A DNA stretch of 10,459 bases from an uncultured Collinsella sp. (lineage in GTDB: Bacteria; Actinomycetota; Coriobacteriia; Coriobacteriales; Coriobacteriaceae), in NCBI GenBank assembly GCA_902494465.1, contig CABUTH010000054.1:1-10459 (forward strand), read 5' to 3'. The notes below the pieces were generated by a model that had not been told where the DNA came from, ran no database searches, and saw only the letters and a program-made list of their open reading frames with translations. Below are positions 1-6,437 of the stretch, one piece after another. Position 1 is the first letter of the stretch. Every line of letters begins with the position of its first letter. A program made the position numbers and the translations under genes.

Positions 1-5
1 ATTAA

Positions 6-39
6 GCGCCATTCCGTTATTCGGAATGTCGCTTTCGTT
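6..39 (+). terminator. Probable intrinsic terminator of an upstream gene
   Basis: An inverted repeat pairs CATTCCG (10-16) with CGGAATG (22-28) around a TTATT loop. It extends through one C/T mismatch to GCG (6-8) pairing with CGC (30-32). An imperfect T-rich run, TTTCGTTTT, follows at 33-41. The shape fits a rho-independent terminator for a + strand gene lying left of the window, although the T run is broken by CG. The rest of 1-153 contains no credible gene. An AT-rich TATAAGAT stretch at 97-104 could be the -10 region for lspA, but no convincing -35 box stands at the usual distance. Confidence 0.55.
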
Positions 40-153
40 TTATGCTGGTTATTTCGCTTGCGTTGGTGGATATGTCGTGCGTTCTGCGTGTGGCAATATA
101 AGATGGTTAATTGCGTTAAACGGATTTCGAGTTCTTGAGGGTAGGGGATTTCT

Positions 154-753
154 TTGGGTCGTACTGGGGATATGACGCCGCCTTTGCGTTGGCGGTTGGG
201 TGTTGCTGGTGGGGTGGCGCTGGTTGTGCTGCTTGTTGACCAGTTGACCAAGCTTGCGGTTCGTGCCGTGGGCGATGCACTGCATGTGACCGTCATCCCC
301 GGCGTGATCGACTTCCTGTTTGTCCGCAATATCGGCGCTGCCTTTAGCATGGGCGAGGGGCATGGCATCGCGTTTGCCGTGCTGGCGCTGGCGGTCATTG
401 TCGCTATTGCCGTGTACCTCGTTCGTGCACCCCAGCTCGCCCATCTTGAGGTTGTGGGCATGGCGATGGTTGCGGGCGGTGCTATCGGCAACGCTATCGA
501 TCGTTTGGCCTTTGGCTTCGTGACCGATTTTATTGCCACCACCTTCATCGACTTTCCCGTCTTCAATGTGGCCGATATCGGCATTACGGTCGGTGTTGTG
601 CTGGCGCTTATCGGTTACATGTTCTTGAGTCCCGCCGCTCGCGAGGTCGATGCGACTGCTGAGCTCAATGCCCGTGATGAGGCCCGCGCTAAGCGCAAAG
701 CCAAGCAGCGTGGGGAGCGTGCCCGCAAGATTCGCGAAAGGAATGAGCGCTAA
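154..753 (+). CDS. lspA: Lipoprotein signal peptidase (signal peptidase II)
   Basis: LspA is an aspartic protease of the cytoplasmic membrane that cleaves the signal peptide of diacylglyceryl-modified prolipoproteins just before the lipidated cysteine. The 199-residue product shows the family signatures in order: DQLTK (29-33), NIGAAFSM (59-66), GGAIGNAIDR (108-117), VTDF with the first catalytic Asp at 125, and FNVAD with the second at 141. About four hydrophobic helices lie near 15-37, 70-90, 98-118 and 141-158. The TTG start is preferred because AGGGG sits 6 nt upstream; the in-frame ATG at 172 has only a badly spaced GGGG. The C-terminal tail (about 160-199) is unusually long and strongly charged, against a typical length of 150-170 residues. 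The stop codon overlaps the next start as TAATG, so the two genes are probably coupled in translation. Function is well supported; the start is moderately sure. Confidence 0.95.
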   Translation: MGRTGDMTPPLRWRLGVAGGVALVVLLVDQLTKLAVRAVGDALHVTVIPGVIDFLFVRNIGAAFSMGEGHGIAFAVLALAVIVAIAVYLVRAPQLAHLEVVGMAMVAGGAIGNAIDRLAFGFVTDFIATTFIDFPVFNVADIGITVGVVLALIGYMFLSPAAREVDATAELNARDEARAKRKAKQRGERARKIRERNER

Positions 754-1766
754 TGGCCGACATCCATATCCTTGTTGCCGACGATGCCGCCGGTCAGCGT
801 CTTGACGCTTATCTGGGCGCCAATGACGGCTGTCCCACGCGTTCTGCCTGTGCGCATCTGATCGAGGGCGGCGCCGTCGCTGTCAATGGCGAGACCTGTC
901 TGTCTAAAAAGTACGCCGTGCGAGCCGGCGATCGCATCTCGGTCGATTTGCCCGAGCCGCACGATCCCACCGATGTGATTCCCGAGGCCATCCCGCTCGA
1001 CATTCGCTATGAGGACGACTATCTCATTGTGCTCTCCAAGCAGCGTGGCCTGGTGTGTCATCCTGCGCATGGTCATGAGAGCGGTACGCTCGCGAATGCC
1101 CTGGTCTATCACTGCGGTATCGACCATCTGGGTACCGTGCAGGGTGAGGACCGCCCCGGGATCGTGCATCGTTTGGATCGCGATACCTCGGGTCTCATGC
1201 TTGCGGCAAAGGACGACGACACCCAGCGCGCGCTTCAAAATCTCATTCGCACGCGCACGCTCGATCGTCGCTATATCACGCTCGTTCACGGGCACATCGC
1301 CATGGACGAGGGAACCATTAACACCGGTATTGCCCGCTCCACGCGCGACCGCGTCAAGATGGCGGTTTCGGACGACCCCTTTGCCCGTCAGGCCATTACG
1401 ACCTTTAAGGTCCTCGAGCGCTTTGACTCCACGCGCTTTGACGACGGCTACACGCTTGTCGAGTGTCACCTGTTTACCGGGCGTACGCATCAGATTCGCG
1501 TGCATATGCGTCATATCAACCACGCCTGCGTGGGCGATCCACTTTACGGCAAGTGCGATGCGCGCGCCGACCAGGGCCTGACCAGGCAGTTTCTGCATTC
1601 CTGGCGCGTGGCGTTCGAACACCCCGTGACGGGGGAGCGCATTGAGTGCCGCGACGAGTTGCCGTGGGATCTCGCTGCTGTTCTCGACGATCTGGCTCCG
1701 CGCTCGCTCGGTCGCACGGCCGTTGGAGATGAAATCGTTCCGCAGCTCGGTCTTCTCGAAGCCTAG
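753..1766 (+). CDS. rluD: RluA/RluD-family ribosomal large-subunit pseudouridine synthase
   Basis: This enzyme converts uridine to pseudouridine in RNA, probably 23S rRNA. The 337-residue protein has an N-terminal S4-like RNA-binding region (about 15-75) followed by the catalytic domain (about 85-300). The catalytic motif HRLDRDTSG runs from 139 to 147, and its first Asp (D142) is the expected nucleophile. The motif TGRTHQIRVHM (242-252) and GDPLYG (261-266) complete the RluA signature. It starts inside the lspA stop codon (TAATG), with AAAGGA 10 nt upstream. An lspA-rluD pair is common in bacteria, although the two functions are not directly linked. Length and the S4 domain fit RluD or RluC better than the shorter RluA; the exact target uridines cannot be read from sequence. 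About 35 extra residues follow the catalytic domain. Confidence 0.93.
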   Translation: MADIHILVADDAAGQRLDAYLGANDGCPTRSACAHLIEGGAVAVNGETCLSKKYAVRAGDRISVDLPEPHDPTDVIPEAIPLDIRYEDDYLIVLSKQRGLVCHPAHGHESGTLANALVYHCGIDHLGTVQGEDRPGIVHRLDRDTSGLMLAAKDDDTQRALQNLIRTRTLDRRYITLVHGHIAMDEGTINTGIARSTRDRVKMAVSDDPFARQAITTFKVLERFDSTRFDDGYTLVECHLFTGRTHQIRVHMRHINHACVGDPLYGKCDARADQGLTRQFLHSWRVAFEHPVTGERIECRDELPWDLAAVLDDLAPRSLGRTAVGDEIVPQLGLLEA

Positions 1767-1784
1767 CCAGTATTAGGTGGTTTC

Positions 1785-1811
1785 TTGAACTCGGTAAGCC
1801 TGCGGTAAGAT
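1785..1811 (+). promoter_or_regulatory. Predicted promoter of the glycosyltransferase gene
   Basis: TTGAAC at 1785-1790 could be the -35 box. The sequence GGTAAGAT (1804-1811) supplies a -10 box TAAGAT at 1806-1811, with a 15-bp spacer. A shifted -10, AGATAT at 1808-1813, would give a 17-bp spacer. The -10 ends 37 nt before the preferred ATG at 1849. No clear terminator for rluD is seen in 1767-1848, so some read-through from the upstream pair is likely. Confidence 0.45.
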
Positions 1812-1848
1812 ATACGATTGTTTACGTTACGCGTTGCTGGGAGCCTGC

Positions 1849-3144
1849 ATGCTCGCCTTTTTACAAACCAACACACCCATCGTGATCTTCAACCAGATTG
1901 TCGTCACGCTGCTCACGGTCTGCTTTCTGTACCAGGTGGTCTTCTTTGTCATTGGCGCTCTTCGTGGCGAGGTCGCGCCTCCCAAGGCCAAAAAACTCCA
2001 TCGCTATGCCTTTTTTATCGCGGCGCATAATGAGGAGGCCGTGATCGCCAACCTCGTTCGCTCCATCAAGGACCAGGATTATCCGTCCGAGCTCATCGAG
2101 GTTTTCGTGGTCGCCGATGCCTGCACCGACAACACGGCGCAGCTCGCGCGCGAGGCCGGTGCCATTGTTTACGAGCGCAATGACCTGGCCCGCAAGGGCA
2201 AGAGCTGGGTCATGGACTTTGGCTTCGACCGCATTCTCAACGAGTATCCCGACACGTTTGAGGGCTACTTTATCTTCGATGCCGATAACGTTATCTCCCG
2301 CGATTACGTTTCCAAGATGAATGATGCCTTTGACCAGGGCTTCCATGTGGTCACGAGCTATCGCAATTCCAAGAACTTCGGCAGCTCGTGGATCTCGGCT
2401 GCTAATGCCACGTGGTATCTACGCGAGGCGCGCTTCCTCAACAACGCGCGTAATATCTGCAAGACGTCCTGCGCTGTTTCGGGTTCGGGTTACCTTATCT
2501 CGTCAAGCGTTATCGAGGGCATGCACGGTTGGCAGTTCCACACGCTGACCGAGGATATTCAGTTCACTACGTTCTGCGCTATTCACGGTATTCGCATTGG
2601 CTATGCGCCGGCGGAGTTCTTTGACGAGCAACCCGTGACGTTCAAGGCATCCTGGAAGCAGCGTATGCGCTGGACCAAGGGCTTTTACCAGGTGTTCTTT
2701 ACCTACGGTAAGCATCTGGTCAAGTCGACGTTCCGCTATCATCGCTTTGCCGCCTACGACATGTTCATGACGATCGCCCCGGGTATGCTGCTATCGCTGA
2801 TCTCGATGCTCGCTAATGCGACGTTCTTGATTGTGGGTGGCCTTTCGCATGGTTTCTTGGCTACCGAAGTCGAGATGCAGGCGAGCGCCGCTTCGCTCAT
2901 TATGACCTTCGCCGTGATGTATCAGACCTTCTTTATCCTGGCGCTGCTCACGACTATCTTTGAGTACAAGCACATTCACTGCGCGCAAAAGTGGCGTCTG
3001 GTGACTAACCTGTTTACCTTCCCGATCTTTATGTTCAGCTATATCCCCATCACGGTGGCCGCGCTGTTCCTGAAGGTCGACTGGGTGCCGACGCAGCACG
3101 CCGTCAACGTTACCCTTGACGAGGTCATGCAAGGCGCCAAATAA
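1849..3144 (+). CDS. Membrane-bound processive family 2 glycosyltransferase
   Basis: This is a GT2-family membrane enzyme of the hyaluronan, chitin, cellulose or poly-GlcNAc synthase type, which adds sugars from nucleotide donors to a growing chain. With the ATG at 1849 it has 431 residues. The start is chosen because GGGAG lies 5 nt upstream; the in-frame TTG at 1834 has no ribosome binding site. An N-terminal helix (about 12-36) precedes the cytosolic GT-A domain. The active-site series is present: VVADACTDNT (88-97, donor binding), FDAD (143-146, metal binding), TED (234-236, catalytic base) and QRMRW (271-275, the QxxRW motif of processive enzymes). At least three more helices follow (about 305-332, 350-376, 388-412). 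No polymer-modifying, export or cyclic-di-GMP gene lies nearby, so the product cannot be named. It has its own promoter and ends at a strong terminator, so it is probably transcribed alone. The class is firm; the substrate is unknown. Confidence 0.9.
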   Translation: MLAFLQTNTPIVIFNQIVVTLLTVCFLYQVVFFVIGALRGEVAPPKAKKLHRYAFFIAAHNEEAVIANLVRSIKDQDYPSELIEVFVVADACTDNTAQLAREAGAIVYERNDLARKGKSWVMDFGFDRILNEYPDTFEGYFIFDADNVISRDYVSKMNDAFDQGFHVVTSYRNSKNFGSSWISAANATWYLREARFLNNARNICKTSCAVSGSGYLISSSVIEGMHGWQFHTLTEDIQFTTFCAIHGIRIGYAPAEFFDEQPVTFKASWKQRMRWTKGFYQVFFTYGKHLVKSTFRYHRFAAYDMFMTIAPGMLLSLISMLANATFLIVGGLSHGFLATEVEMQASAASLIMTFAVMYQTFFILALLTTIFEYKHIHCAQKWRLVTNLFTFPIFMFSYIPITVAALFLKVDWVPTQHAVNVTLDEVMQGAK

Positions 3145-3152
3145 CCACCACC

Positions 3153-3194
3153 AAAACCACCGCAAAGGGGACAGGCACCTTTGTGGTGGTTTTT
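3153..3194 (+). terminator. Strong intrinsic terminator after the glycosyltransferase gene
   Basis: The arm at 3153-3168 (AAAACCACCGCAAAGG) pairs with 3178-3193 (CCTTTGTGGTGGTTTT) as a 16-bp stem with one G-T wobble. The loop is GGACAGGCA, and a TTTTT run (3190-3194) overlaps the end of the stem. It begins 9 bases after the glycosyltransferase stop codon. The T run ends only 31 nt before the prepilin peptidase ATG, so it could also limit transcription of the downstream genes as an attenuator. Confidence 0.9.
3167..3179. repeat. GGGGACAGGCACC motif in the terminator loop, candidate dispersed repeat
   Basis: The 13-mer GGGGACAGGCACC (reverse complement GGTGCCTGTCCCC) is flanked by AAA and TTT and fills the loop of the terminator. 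From memory, very similar strings occur as short dispersed or REP-like repeats in several bacterial genomes. Only this single copy was noticed in the window, so calling it a repeat is an inference. Confidence 0.3.
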
Positions 3195-3225
3195 GCTTTT
3201 GCGATGCAGCTCGAGGAGGAGTCCG

Positions 3226-3648
3226 ATGGTCTATATCCCGTTTTGGATTTGCATCTTTGCCGGCGTGGCAATTGATGCCCGAGAGCGACGGTTTCCCAAT
3301 GGGCTTGCCGGCGCATGTGCCGTGACGGCGTTGGCGGGCGTTTGGCTCGACCTCGGTTTGAACACAGCGCTTGACCACGCCGGTCTTGCGGTCATCGTCT
3401 ACCTTGGCCTTGTGCTTACCGAGTCGCTCTGGCGGCGCCTTCGCCACGCCCCGGGCATCGGCATGGGAGATGCCAAGGCACTCTTTGCGCTTTGCACGCT
3501 CGACCCTATGGGCGGCATCGTCGCATTTGCCACTGCGCTCCTGGTCCTTGCCGTCTCCTGCCTCATCACAAAATCGCGCTCCCTGCCATTGCTCCCGTTT
3601 TTGGTGCCGATTTTTGCCATAATCGAGGTCGTGGGCTGCACATTGTAA
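3226..3648 (+). CDS. Minimal prepilin peptidase (A24 family, CpaA/TadV-like)
   Basis: A24 peptidases are membrane aspartic proteases that remove the leader of type IV prepilins, Flp/Tad pilins or pseudopilins. The 140-residue product carries both conserved aspartates: D17 in IDARERRFPN (16-25) and D82 in GIGMGDAK (77-84). The spacing and flanks are typical. The rest is largely hydrophobic, with helices near 1-15, 26-45, 50-68, 84-115 and 119-138. The ATG at 3226 is chosen because AGGAGG lies 6 nt upstream; the frame is open further upstream only through the terminator. There is no N-terminal cysteine-bearing methyltransferase domain, so it resembles the short TadV/CpaA forms rather than PilD. 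No pilin, ATPase or secretion gene is nearby. It starts just after the terminator and ends 31 nt before dgt with no hairpin between them, so the two are probably co-transcribed. Substrate unknown. Confidence 0.82.
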   Translation: MVYIPFWICIFAGVAIDARERRFPNGLAGACAVTALAGVWLDLGLNTALDHAGLAVIVYLGLVLTESLWRRLRHAPGIGMGDAKALFALCTLDPMGGIVAFATALLVLAVSCLITKSRSLPLLPFLVPIFAIIEVVGCTL

Positions 3649-3679
3649 CCGATTGCGCATCCTTCTTAAGGAGCATGCC

Positions 3680-4927
3680 ATGGCAACTAATCAAGAAACG
3701 GCCGTCATTAAGGCGCGCATGGACCGTATTCCCTCGGCGTTGTCGCCCGAACTTGTCGAGCGCATTGCCGCTGATCGTGCTTCGGGCTATGTCAACCCGT
3801 ATCGTTGTAACGACGACCAGGTCATTCGTCGTATTGATCGCGCTGCCGACAAAGGCACGCTTATGCGTCCGGCGTTTATGCGCGATACCGAAAAGATACT
3901 TCATCTTCCGGCGTACACCCGTTATGCAGGCAAAACGCAGGTCTTTAGCTTCCGTAGCAATGACGATCTGTCACGCCGCGGTTTGCACGTGCAGCTTGTC
4001 TCGCGCATTGCGCGCGATATCGGTCGCGCCCTGGGGCTCAATTGCGATCTGATCGAGGCGATTGGCCTGGGTCATGACTTGGGACACACGCCTTTCGGCC
4101 ATGCCGGCGAGCGCTTCCTCAACGATATCTATCATGAGCGCACGGGGCGTTATTTTTTCCATAATGTGCAGTCGGTCCGCGTGCTCGACGCGTTGTATGG
4201 CCGCAACGTGTCGCTCCAGACGCTCGACGGCGTGCTATGCCATAACGGCGAGTACGAGCAGCGTGTGTTTGAGCTCTCGGACATGAGCTCTTTTGACCAG
4301 TTTGACCTGACGGTTGAAGATTGCATTGCCACGGGCTATAGCGCAATTGAGCATCTGCGTCCCATGACGCTCGAGGGCTGCGTCGTTCGCATCTCGGATA
4401 TTCTTGCCTACGTTGGGCGCGATCGCCAAGACGCCATTGCGGCGGGCCTGCTGTCACCCGACGCCTTTGATGATGGCCGGGGCGGTGCCTACAACAGTTG
4501 GATCCTCACGCATGCCTCCATCGATATCGTTGAGCACAGCTATGGTAAGCCGCGTATCGAGATGAGCGAGGACCTGTTTGAGGAAATCCGCCGGGCCAAG
4601 CGGGAGAACTACGAGAAGATCTATAGCAAGGGCGGTATCGAAGGCGATTCCGAGGTGGAGCTGCGCGAGGCGTTCGAAAAGCTCTACGACCGTTGCCTGC
4701 GGGATCTAAACAGTGGCGACGAGTCCTCTTACATCTTTAAGCACCATATTTCGCGCATTGAGCAGCAGCTTTCCTACTATGATCGCACCTATGCCTGGCA
4801 GGACGACAAGGATCAAGCCGTGGTGGATTATATCGCGAGCATGACGGACGGTTATTTCTGCGAGCTGACGAGCAAGCTGTTCCCTGGTCTGGAGTTTCCG
4901 CACCGTACCTATATTAACGAACGGTAG
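3680..4927 (+). CDS. dgt: HD-domain deoxyguanosinetriphosphate triphosphohydrolase (dGTPase)
   Basis: Members of this family hydrolyse dGTP, or other dNTPs under allosteric control, to the nucleoside and tripolyphosphate, and so adjust the dNTP pool. The 415-residue protein shows the family pattern. TRYAGKTQVFSF (80-91) resembles the usual R-L-K-KTQVF segment. The metal-binding HD residues follow: H103, the pair H132-D133 in GHDLGHTPFGHAGE (131-144), and D240 in RISDILAYV (237-245). The ATG at 3680 is supported by AAGGAG 6 nt upstream; an earlier in-frame TTG (3653) lacks a binding site. It follows the prepilin peptidase after 31 nt and precedes rarA by 60 nt. The nucleotide preference cannot be read from sequence. 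No phage or defence gene is adjacent, so a housekeeping role is the simplest reading. Confidence 0.9.
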   Translation: MATNQETAVIKARMDRIPSALSPELVERIAADRASGYVNPYRCNDDQVIRRIDRAADKGTLMRPAFMRDTEKILHLPAYTRYAGKTQVFSFRSNDDLSRRGLHVQLVSRIARDIGRALGLNCDLIEAIGLGHDLGHTPFGHAGERFLNDIYHERTGRYFFHNVQSVRVLDALYGRNVSLQTLDGVLCHNGEYEQRVFELSDMSSFDQFDLTVEDCIATGYSAIEHLRPMTLEGCVVRISDILAYVGRDRQDAIAAGLLSPDAFDDGRGGAYNSWILTHASIDIVEHSYGKPRIEMSEDLFEEIRRAKRENYEKIYSKGGIEGDSEVELREAFEKLYDRCLRDLNSGDESSYIFKHHISRIEQQLSYYDRTYAWQDDKDQAVVDYIASMTDGYFCELTSKLFPGLEFPHRTYINER

Positions 4928-4940
4928 TTCGTATTAATTC

Positions 4941-4948
4941 GGTATACT
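4941..4948 (+). promoter_or_regulatory. Predicted rarA promoter (-10 region)
   Basis: GGTATACT supplies a -10 box TATACT (4943-4948; 5 of 6 matches to TATAAT), preceded by GG. It lies 39 nt before the preferred rarA ATG. No good -35 hexamer is seen 15-19 bp upstream, where the end of dgt lies. No terminator separates dgt from rarA, so read-through probably contributes. Confidence 0.5.
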
Positions 4949-4954
4949 GTTAGT

Positions 4955-4966
4955 GGAAAACGTTTT
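4955..4966. promoter_or_regulatory. AAAACGTTTT palindrome in the rarA leader, candidate operator
   Basis: The perfect 10-bp palindrome AAAACGTTTT occupies 4957-4966, starting 9 bases after the -10 box. The CG-centred, A-then-T layout resembles LacI/GalR-family operators. The 9-mer GGAAAACGT at 4955-4963 recurs at 6400-6408, directly after the -10 box of the sigma-factor operon. No regulator gene is in the window, and the role is speculative. Confidence 0.25.
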
Positions 4967-4987
4967 TGATTGATACACGGGATGGCT

Positions 4988-6337
4988 ATGGACGACCTTT
5001 TTTCTGCTTCGACGCGCGAGCGTTCCTTTCAGAATGCGCCGCTTGCGGTGCGCATGCGCCCCAATTCGCTCGACGAGTACGTGGGCCAGCAAAAGGCCGT
5101 CGGTAAGGGCTCATGGTTGCGTGCCGCGATCGAGCACGACGTGCTTTCGAGCGTGATTCTGTACGGGCCGGCAGGTACGGGTAAGACGACGCTGGCCCAC
5201 ATTATCGCCAACCATACCAAGAGCGAGTTTGTCGAGGTCAGCGCCGTGACGGGTACCGTAAAGGATCTTCGCCGCGTGATTGACGAGGCCAAGACGCGCC
5301 TGAATACGTACGACCGCCGTACCATTCTATTCATCGATGAGATTCACCGCTTTTCTAAGTCGCAGCAGGATGCCCTGCTACATGCAGTTGAGAACCGTAC
5401 CGTCATTATGATTGGCGCTACGACGGAGAATCCGTACTTCGAGGTCAACTCGGCGCTGCTCTCACGTGGTCGAGTCGTGGAGCTTGAGCATTTAAAGGAC
5501 GAGGATATCGCCATGCTTATCGAGCGTGCGCTCGAGGCACCTCAGGGCCTGAACGGCAAATTCTCGGCCGATGATGATACGGTCAAGACCATTTGCACGC
5601 TGGCAGCGGGTGATGCACGCTCGGCCCTGACGACACTTGAGCTGGCGAGCGAGATTGCCGTCACGCGTCCCGATACCGAAGGGACGCCAGCGCCGGCGGC
5701 GGGGGAGCGTTATCCCATCACCGTGGATGACGTAAAGATTGCCAACCCGCGTCGCGGTTTTACGTATGACAAAAACGGCGACATGCACTACGACATCATC
5801 AGTGCGTTCATTAAGTCCATGCGCGGTAGCGACCCCGATGCCACGGTCTACTGGCTTGCGCGCATGATCGATGCAGGGGAGGATCCTAAGTTTATCGCCC
5901 GTCGCATTATGATTCATGCTTCTGAGGACGTCGGCAACGCCGACCCGCAGGCGCTTTTGGTGGCACATGCCGCGTTTAAGTCTGCCGAGGTCATTGGCTA
6001 TCCCGAGTGCCGCATTAACCTGGCTCAGGCTGCACTCTATGTGTGCTTGGCGCCTAAATCCAACGCGTGTGAGGCTTCGATCGATGCGGCGCTGGCCGAT
6101 ATCCACTGTAGTGGGCTTCGCGAGGTGCCGAGTTATCTGCGCGATCGCCATCGCCCGGGCAGCGATGAATACGGTGTGTATAAGTATCCGCACGATTATC
6201 CCGAAGGCTGGGTCGACCAGTGCTATTTACCCGAAGGCTTAGAACGCGGTGCATTTTGGCAGCCTGCCGGCCGTGGTTGGGAAGAATGGCGCGTAGAGCA
6301 AAGCGAACGCGACCGCAGCGGGAATGCACCGAAGTAG
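4988..6337 (+). CDS. rarA: Replication-associated recombination protein A (AAA+ ATPase)
   Basis: RarA (MgsA; eukaryotic WRNIP1/Mgs1) is a homotetrameric clamp-loader-like AAA+ ATPase that acts at stalled replication forks with single-strand binding protein. With the ATG at 4988 the protein has 449 residues. It begins MDDLFSAS and shows RMRPNSLDEYVGQQ (23-36), Walker A GPAGTGKT (60-67), Walker B ILFIDE (113-118), sensor 1 ATTEN (144-148) and the arginine-finger segment SRGR (159-162). The C-terminal half matches the RarA-specific oligomerisation domain, including GSDPDATVYWLARM and the ASEDVGNADP stretch. The start is uncertain: ATG 4988 has GGA 5 nt upstream, ATG 4982 and TTG 4970 have no clear site, and relatives usually begin near M-DLF. 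The protein looks intact. Nearby dgt also affects replication through dNTP levels; a functional link is only inferred. Confidence 0.95.
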   Translation: MDDLFSASTRERSFQNAPLAVRMRPNSLDEYVGQQKAVGKGSWLRAAIEHDVLSSVILYGPAGTGKTTLAHIIANHTKSEFVEVSAVTGTVKDLRRVIDEAKTRLNTYDRRTILFIDEIHRFSKSQQDALLHAVENRTVIMIGATTENPYFEVNSALLSRGRVVELEHLKDEDIAMLIERALEAPQGLNGKFSADDDTVKTICTLAAGDARSALTTLELASEIAVTRPDTEGTPAPAAGERYPITVDDVKIANPRRGFTYDKNGDMHYDIISAFIKSMRGSDPDATVYWLARMIDAGEDPKFIARRIMIHASEDVGNADPQALLVAHAAFKSAEVIGYPECRINLAQAALYVCLAPKSNACEASIDAALADIHCSGLREVPSYLRDRHRPGSDEYGVYKYPHDYPEGWVDQCYLPEGLERGAFWQPAGRGWEEWRVEQSERDRSGNAPK

Positions 6338-6379
6338 CTGCTGATAATTTTGTCCCACGTTGCTGCTCTTAGCATGTTC

Positions 6380-6399
6380 GGTCCCCTTTGGGGTACCAT
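6380..6399 (+). promoter_or_regulatory. Predicted promoter with overlapping inverted repeat before the sigma-factor operon
   Basis: GGGTACCAT (6391-6399) supplies a -10 box TACCAT that ends 38 nt before the ATG at 6438. It lies in an imperfect inverted repeat at 6380-6397, in which GGTCCCC faces GGGGTACC around TTT with one C/T mismatch. A protein bound to the repeat would cover the -10. The first six bases, GGGTAC, resemble the -10 of SigB/SigF-type promoters, but no GTTT-like -35 box stands 12-17 nt upstream. A second possible -10, GATAAT (5 of 6), lies at 6343-6348. No T run follows the repeat, so it is not a terminator. Confidence 0.4.
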
Positions 6400-6437
6400 G
6401 GAAAACGTCTGTATTTCGATTCTTCCGGGAGGCTTGT

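Noticed and set aside
750..1622. Minus-strand open frame of 290 codons opposite rluD
   Set aside because: It lies exactly over a well-supported gene, has no recognisable domain and no good ribosome binding site. Such frames are expected in GC-rich genes with biased third positions.
1764..1779. CCTA...TAGG hairpin as the rluD terminator
   Set aside because: The stem has only four pairs and the T run after it is interrupted.
2791..3681. Minus-strand open frame of 296 codons across the glycosyltransferase end, terminator and prepilin peptidase
   Set aside because: It crosses two genes and a terminator and gives a low-complexity charged product with no family features.
3680..4927. Antiphage dGTPase defence gene
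   Set aside because: HD dGTPases can act in phage defence, but the neighbours are housekeeping genes with normal composition and nothing else suggests a defence island.
5492..6193. Minus-strand open frame of 233 codons inside rarA
   Set aside because: It shadows the conserved RarA C-terminal domain and has no features of its own.
6380..6397. Inverted repeat as the rarA terminator
   Set aside because: No T run follows it and it overlaps a -10 box, so an operator is more likely than a terminator.
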